From: Tidjanibacter sp.
GTDB lineage: Bacteria > Bacteroidota > Bacteroidia > Bacteroidales > Rikenellaceae
Direction: 5' to 3'
Length of the DNA stretch: 10,301 nt
Assembly: GCA_017379955.1 (NCBI GenBank)
Contig: JAFNVE010000192.1
Location: forward strand, 1 to 10,301
The notes beneath the pieces were generated by a model. It made no database searches. It worked only from the letters and a program-made list of their open reading frames with translations, and was not told where the DNA came from. The translations under genes and the position numbers were made by a program. Position 1 is the first letter of the stretch; the number at the start of each line of letters is the position of its first letter. This document shows, piece after piece, positions 6,998 through 10,301 of the stretch.

Positions 6998-8989
6998 TTA
7001 CTCAGCAATATCGAGAGTTACAGCAAGTGCGAAATCTAAATTGCTAAGACTTTCGCCGAACAATAAATAACCGGTCTTGCCATCACCCGCAGCATTGGTG
7101 GTAATCATACTGCAACCCTCGCTATACTCAAAGTGGAGCCACTCAGCATCATCTGGATTCTCATAGAAATAACTAGGGTTCAGACCATTAATCATCGACA
7201 TTGTGTGGTACTCCTTGGTGAAGGTAACGTGCCATACCTCAGTTACGCCATAGTTCATACTGCAATAGTTATAGAGAGGACCGCTGGTCACTTTTACCAA
7301 CGACGAGCCATCAACATCTTCAGCGGGACCGGGATATGCGAACTCCAAAACGATACCCTCATCACCGCCACCTGCTGCGTTAGCGTTGAAACGCGCGTAG
7401 ATAGTAGCAGTAGTGCCATCTGCATACTCAATGTAGAGACCACCCTCATAATCGCCGGTATTCTCATTGTATGCTGCAGTGGCAGTCGGGTGGTTGATAT
7501 TCATCTGCACCTTGAACTTGGTATTGTCAGCAGCAGGACGCCAATAGGTCAACCAAGATGCATCCCAATCGTTCTCAACATCATAGAACTCACCCTGTGC
7601 ATTGAGAATGCTGATATAGATATTGCTAATCTCCTTCTTGCTGATGAAGGTTACATCATCATTATCCCAATCCTTGGTATAGAGCAGGTCATAACGCTCG
7701 GTTGCGTTGCCCAGCACATTGTGAGGCCAATCGTTACCATTTGCCGAGATACCGAAAGCAATCTCCTCACCAAAAGCGTGCTCATACTCAATGGTTGCGG
7801 GAGCACCCTCCTGCTTGATAGTGGTGAGCAGATAGGGAAGATAGGCCTCAGCCACCTCACCGGTAGGCATACCACCCTCAAACTCCGACATCTCATAGGG
7901 GTCAATCGACATATTAGCGGGCAGAGCAAATACCATAGCCTCGCGAGCAGGGCCCTCGTTTGCCTGAACAGCAATCTCTACATCGCGGCTCTGGATTACA
8001 GAGTCGTCCGAAGCATCCCACTCAGCGATAGTAGCGGTTACCCACTCAACATCAATTGTAGGCATCTGCATACCAAACTGCGACTCAAAGGTGAAGGGGA
8101 CAACCTGCACGCCATCAACAGCAATCACCGAGCCGGTAGCAGTACCACCCTCAACATAGTCACCCAACATTGCGTGGTATGCATCACCTGCATTGTTAAA
8201 CTTCGAGATCTCTGCGAAGTCCAATACGAGGTAGTCCGCAGCAGCAGGAATCGACACCTTCAAGGTAGCAACCTCCAACGAAGTGTTGGTTGCATCAACA
8301 AACTTCAAGGTAGCCTCCGAAGCCTCCAAGGGGTACTTCGAAGCGTCGCCTCTGAGCCACAACTCAGTAACGCCGCTCTCGCCACCAGCGATGGGCATAA
8401 TCCACTCGGGAGTACCATCAACGCTCCAATCGAAGTTTGCGTTAATCATAACGTGGGTCATAAAGCCATTAACCTCATCGGGCCAAGCAAGCTCAACGCC
8501 GTCAGCACCAACAGGAGTGCTCTCGTACGAGAAGGTCAAATCACCACTCTCAGCATATACAAAACCCCAATCATCCATCTCCACGGGATAGATATTGAGC
8601 ACACGGTCAGTCTTAGCCATAGTAAGCTCGGCAACAACCTGCTCCTGGTCGCCCATCTTCATAGTGAGCACGCAAACGTGGTTATTGTCGAGATCCTTCA
8701 ACTCGGCAACCTTAACCTGAATCTTAACATCATCGCTTGCCTTGCCACGCAACGAGTATACGCTGTTGCCGCCATCAACCAACGAGAAGTAGGTAGCCTC
8801 CTCCTGATTCATCGAAATCTCCCAGTCGAGATTTGCTGCAAAAGTCAAGTTCACAATCTCACCAGCACCGACTGTGCGAGTAACCTTTGCGGGGAACTCG
8901 GGAAGTACGGGTTTGGGATCGGGCTTACAAGCAGTCATCACTGCACTGATGCAGAGAAGACCAACCAACAATCTAAATACTTTCTTCAT
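6998..8989 (-). CDS. BACON-like repeat lipoprotein (possibly DUF5003 family)
   Basis: A 663-aa predicted lipoprotein with no enzyme motif. The signal peptide runs MKKVFRLLVG to AVMTAC, with lipidation at Cys21, followed by KPDPKP. It appears to be a string of beta-sandwich modules. The first, at about 28-125, has a BACON-like pattern: 'VNLTFAANLDWEISM', then 'YFSLVDGG', then 'VVAELTMAKTD'. The second, at about 160-250, has 'NANFDWSVDGTPEWI' and ends 'ATLKVSIPAA'. A partial third at about 335-396 ends 'TTIKQEG'. The C-terminal half (about 400-660) is acidic and rich in Trp, Tyr and Asn, and is not recognised. The overall pattern recalls the DUF5003 proteins that accompany SusCD pairs, but that label is from memory. 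It starts 50 nt after the preceding gene in A/T-rich DNA and ends in TAA 18 nt before a terminator stem. A surface substrate-binding role beside SusCD is inferred. Confidence 0.8.
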   Translation of the reverse strand: MKKVFRLLVGLLCISAVMTACKPDPKPVLPEFPAKVTRTVGAGEIVNLTFAANLDWEISMNQEEATYFSLVDGGNSVYSLRGKASDDVKIQVKVAELKDLDNNHVCVLTMKMGDQEQVVAELTMAKTDRVLNIYPVEMDDWGFVYAESGDLTFSYESTPVGADGVELAWPDEVNGFMTHVMINANFDWSVDGTPEWIMPIAGGESGVTELWLRGDASKYPLEASEATLKFVDATNTSLEVATLKVSIPAAADYLVLDFAEISKFNNAGDAYHAMLGDYVEGGTATGSVIAVDGVQVVPFTFESQFGMQMPTIDVEWVTATIAEWDASDDSVIQSRDVEIAVQANEGPAREAMVFALPANMSIDPYEMSEFEGGMPTGEVAEAYLPYLLTTIKQEGAPATIEYEHAFGEEIAFGISANGNDWPHNVLGNATERYDLLYTKDWDNDDVTFISKKEISNIYISILNAQGEFYDVENDWDASWLTYWRPAADNTKFKVQMNINHPTATAAYNENTGDYEGGLYIEYADGTTATIYARFNANAAGGGDEGIVLEFAYPGPAEDVDGSSLVKVTSGPLYNYCSMNYGVTEVWHVTFTKEYHTMSMINGLNPSYFYENPDDAEWLHFEYSEGCSMITTNAAGDGKTGYLLFGESLSNLDFALAVTLDIAE

Positions 8990-9039
8990 ATCTTCTACAA
9001 AATTGAGTTTTATAATAATTATATCTTATTGATTTTCTA

Positions 9040-9948
9040 CTACATACCCTGCTTTTTAAGGTCGGCAGCCACCTCGTCACTCACCCACTCCAAGATAGAG
9101 TAGAAGTGACCAACAGTACCAATCATCTCGCCCAAGTCCTCCACATAGACCTCGTTCCACAACTCAACAAATCTCTGACAGGAGTTGAAGTAGGAGGGGT
9201 AGTAGGAGCTATGGGTGGTAAGGATGTGGTTGTCGCCCAGAATCTGGCCAAAGACCGATGCCTCGTCACTCAAAAGCTGGTCTTTATCCATAGTAACCAG
9301 AGGGTTAGCCGCATTGCTCGGGTCGAAGGTGATGGTGAGGTCGTAGCCATCATAGAAGCAGTCGTGCAGAATCACGGTATTGGGCACCGAGGGGTGTACC
9401 GAGGTCTGAATCAGTCGCTGGTAACTTGCGTTATCTCCAGGATAGGAGCGCAGCAGAAGGGAGGTAACAACACACCAACCCGAGAAGTTATTCACATCAA
9501 ACGGGCAAGCCTTGTACATCACCACCTTGGTCTGCTTATTCTCCTTGTAGAGTTCCCAATCGAGAGCCTCGGGATTAATCAGACGAAGAGTAAAACCAAG
9601 CGAGTCGGTAGGCTCAATATTATCGTACAGACCCTTGATTTTCACCTCGGTAGCAAGTTTGCCTGCGGGAATAGTCACACTATTCGACAGGAGCTGGAAG
9701 TGCTTACCCTCCACAGCATTGCTGCCCTGGTCGACAACCTCGATACCAAAGGTGCGGTCGTAGTCACGAGCCACGGTCGAGGAGAGAGCCACGGTGAAAT
9801 ACTCCTCATCGGGGGTCACCATATTAATCGACATTGTGTCGGCAAATATCACATACTCGGCATCGGAGTAGGTTGTGTACTCCTCATCACACGCCACAAA
9901 GAGTGACGATGCAAAAGCCAAGAGTGTAAAAAATCTCAAAAACTTCAT
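9040..9948 (-). CDS. SusCD-associated lipoprotein, Calx-beta-like plus DUF4984-like
   Basis: A 302-aa predicted lipoprotein. The signal peptide ends LFVAC with lipidation at Cys20, followed at once by DEE, which fits the acidic export signal of surface lipoproteins in Bacteroidota. Residues about 28-147 look like a Calx-beta/DUF4843-type sandwich (YFTVALSSTVARDYDRTF, then AVEGKHFQL, then VTIPAGKLATEVKIKGLYDN, DSLGFTLRL). Residues about 148-298 begin 'CPFDVNNFSGWCVVTS' and match what I recall of DUF4984, a domain of unknown function found in lipoproteins encoded beside susD. No catalytic residues are recognisable. The gene starts 26 nt after the susD stop and ends with tandem TAG TAG codons. 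It is probably an accessory subunit of the SusCD complex or a ligand-binding protein; this comes from position, not from any residue in the protein. Confidence 0.83.
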   Translation of the reverse strand: MKFLRFFTLLAFASSLFVACDEEYTTYSDAEYVIFADTMSINMVTPDEEYFTVALSSTVARDYDRTFGIEVVDQGSNAVEGKHFQLLSNSVTIPAGKLATEVKIKGLYDNIEPTDSLGFTLRLINPEALDWELYKENKQTKVVMYKACPFDVNNFSGWCVVTSLLLRSYPGDNASYQRLIQTSVHPSVPNTVILHDCFYDGYDLTITFDPSNAANPLVTMDKDQLLSDEASVFGQILGDNHILTTHSSYYPSYFNSCQRFVELWNEVYVEDLGEMIGTVGHFYSILEWVSDEVAADLKKQGM

Positions 9949-9974
9949 ATATATATTATATATAGGTATCCAAA

Positions 9975-10301
9975 CTATCTGTTACTCTCATTACCTACTA
10001 CCTCCGAGCCGGGCGACTCAATCTCGTGCTGAGGGATGGGCCAAACGAACAGAGGGTTGTCTGCGGTGATGCGGAGCGAACTACCCTCCTCCAAGGAGTG
10101 CATCTGAGGTTTGCGCACAAAGCCACCGCCATTATAGAGCGTACCCCAACGTTTGAGGTCGTGCAGGCGGAAACCCTCCATATAGAGTTCCCTCACACGC
10201 TCCTCGGCAATCTTCTGCAAGAAGTCATCCTCCGAGAGCGAAATGTTGCTGCCCGATGTGTAACGAGCACCACGCAGAGTGTTCATATCGCGCGAAGCAG
10301 C
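9975..10301 (-). CDS. SusD/RagB family nutrient-binding lipoprotein, C-terminal 108 residues (cut by window edge)
   Basis: Only the 3' end is present; the frame is open to the right edge, so the internal Met at 10284-10286 is not the start. The fragment carries the C-terminal signature of SusD-like proteins: a 'LNxxR-x-A-R' segment (NTLRGARY), then 'IAEERVRELYMEGFRLHDLKRWG' in outline, and finally 'FVWPIPQHEIESPG'. SusD proteins are surface lipoproteins that cap a SusC TonB-dependent transporter and help load oligosaccharides or, in the RagB case, peptides. The susC gene is expected immediately upstream, beyond base 10301. The stop is TAG and the next gene starts 26 nt on, so the two are very likely in one operon. 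The family call is near certain; this fragment cannot show the substrate. Confidence 0.93.
   Translation of the reverse strand, partial: AASRDMNTLRGARYTSGSNISLSEDDFLQKIAEERVRELYMEGFRLHDLKRWGTLYNGGGFVRKPQMHSLEEGSSLRITADNPLFVWPIPQHEIESPGSEVVGNESNR

Noticed and set aside
8998..9005. CAATTTTG on the minus strand, close to the Bacteroidota -7 box TAnnTTTG, before the 663-aa gene
   Set aside because: It ends only 8 nt before the ATG at 8989, leaving no leader, and no TTTG-type -33 element is seen upstream.
526..9906. Long plus-strand open frames opposite the genes (for example 526-2340, 3556-5622 and 7133-9103, each over 600 codons)
   Set aside because: All are in codon register with the minus-strand genes, so they stay open simply because the real genes hardly use TTA, CTA and TCA codons. 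One even runs across a gene boundary. Their products are not protein-like, whereas the minus-strand products have signal peptides and known domains.
9949..9980. A/T-rich stretch with a near -7 box (TAGTTTG) between susD and the 302-aa gene
   Set aside because: The spacing inside the box is wrong, there is no -33 element, and the alternating A/T run is typical of Bacteroidota leaders. The 26-nt gap is better read as an internal operon spacer.
10284..10286. ATG near the right edge as the start of a 103-aa protein
   Set aside because: The frame continues open to base 10301 and the residues are the C-terminal part of a SusD protein, so this Met is internal.
1..10301. CRISPR arrays, tRNA or rRNA genes, insertion sequences, long direct repeats
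   Set aside because: None was seen. The window is almost entirely filled by eight minus-strand genes, and the only regular repetition is the leucine-rich repeats within proteins.

Overview
The window looks like part of a Bacteroidales chromosome, probably a gut or host-associated member. The evidence is a SusD-family C-terminus followed by a run of short-spaced genes for lipoproteins carrying families typical of this order: Calx-beta/DUF4984-like, BACON-like, DUF4458-like with leucine-rich repeats, and DUF1573. Leaders are A/T-rich and lack clear Shine-Dalgarno sites, which also fits Bacteroidota. The genus cannot be fixed from what is seen.

All eight genes lie on the minus strand and read right to left. 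They are: (1) the last 108 codons of a SusD/RagB protein at the right edge, whose SusC partner presumably lies just outside; (2) a 302-aa lipoprotein; (3) a 663-aa BACON-like lipoprotein; (4) a strong rho-independent terminator; (5) a roughly 900-aa leucine-rich-repeat lipoprotein; (6) a 551-aa BACON plus leucine-rich-repeat lipoprotein; (7) a 673-aa subtilisin-like (S8) protease lipoprotein with an intact catalytic set; (8) the first 153 codons of a DUF1573 protein cut by the left edge. Gaps between genes are 15 to 50 nt, except the 76 to 100 nt gap holding the terminator. No gene-free stretch exceeds 300 bases, and there is no RNA gene, insertion sequence or CRISPR array.

The locus reads as a SusCD-type uptake operon in which the only enzyme visible is a lipid-anchored protease, with no glycoside hydrolase or polysaccharide lyase. 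The simplest model is a protein- or peptide-utilisation locus. The leucine-rich-repeat and BACON lipoproteins would bind the substrate at the cell surface, the S8 protease would cut it, and the SusC/SusD pair would import the peptides, as RagAB does in Porphyromonas gingivalis. The terminator suggests a transport module (SusCD plus two accessory lipoproteins) made in excess over a binding and protease module that depends on read-through. Substrate, surface location and regulation are inferences; no regulator gene is in view.
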